Below, in pieces: positions 5,031 through 5,084 of a stretch of 5,084 bases of DNA. How positions within the stretch are numbered: the first letter of the stretch is position 1; every line of letters begins with the position of its first letter. Source of the DNA: Chitinophagales bacterium (GTDB taxonomy: Bacteria > Bacteroidota > Bacteroidia > Chitinophagales > Chitinophagaceae); the NCBI GenBank assembly GCA_025355935.1, contig JANXYS010000189.1:1-5084 (forward strand). Reading direction: 5' to 3'. The notes below the pieces were generated by a model. It ran no database searches. It had not been told where the DNA came from and was given only the letters and a program-made list of their open reading frames with translations. The position numbers and the translations under genes are program-made.

Positions 5031-5084
5031 TTCTATACTTAAAGAGAGAATATGGACGGTAAGTTTAATTTACAACTTATACAC

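Noticed and set aside
5052..5084. Possible start of a plus-strand gene (ATG 5052, 11 codons to the window edge)
   Set aside because: Eleven codons with no recognisable motif cannot be told from chance. AGAGAG nearby is not strong support in this phylum.
1..5084. CRISPR array, tRNA/rRNA, riboswitch or defence system
   Set aside because: I saw no regularly spaced repeats, tRNA-like cloverleaf, rRNA sequence or defence-protein motifs. The content is explained by IS66 elements and broken genes.

Overview
The window looks like an accessory, IS-damaged stretch of a Bacteroidota chromosome, probably from a Chitinophagaceae- or Sphingobacteriaceae-like relative. The DNA is AT-rich and most starts lack a Shine-Dalgarno sequence. 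The one good promoter is of the Bacteroidota TTTG / TAnnTTTG kind. The lipoprotein signal ends in SCKK, and there is a LytTR-type regulator domain. The genus assignment is inference.

Left edge (1-79, + strand): the last codons of an IS66-family transposase and the right terminal repeat of an otherwise unseen IS66 element. Next (80-559, - strand) is a heavily decayed VIT1/CCC1-type iron/manganese transporter gene. It has a one-base frameshift, an internal deletion, at least two stops, and an end cut exactly at the IS terminus. Positions 560-796 hold no gene I can support. Positions 797-1771 (+) hold a lipoprotein of the MJ1477/TM1410 (GH114-like) glycoside hydrolase family. One in-frame TAA divides it into two open halves that are in the same frame. 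Positions 1772-1998 hold a protein-like remnant and a weak terminator. Positions 1999-2294 (- strand) encode a LytTR DNA-binding domain whose receiver half has been replaced by IS sequence.

Right half (2295-4612, - strand): a complete three-gene IS66-family element (tnpA, tnpB, tnpC), with 25-bp terminal repeats that differ at two positions and a recognisable promoter. It abuts a signal-peptide-bearing gene of unknown function (native part 4613-4978, - strand), which it truncates exactly at its left end.

The IS66 genes form the only clearly intact operon. TnpC is the DDE transposase; TnpA and TnpB are its accessory proteins. Every visible IS66 terminus (three of three) interrupts a gene at the exact boundary. 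The complete copy has unrelated genes on its two sides and no 8-bp target duplication, so rearrangement between or next to IS copies probably shaped the locus. I see no CRISPR array, RNA gene, defence module or clearly new multi-gene system. The points most worth following are the split hydrolase with its apparently permuted motif order, and the orphan LytTR domain fused to an IS end.
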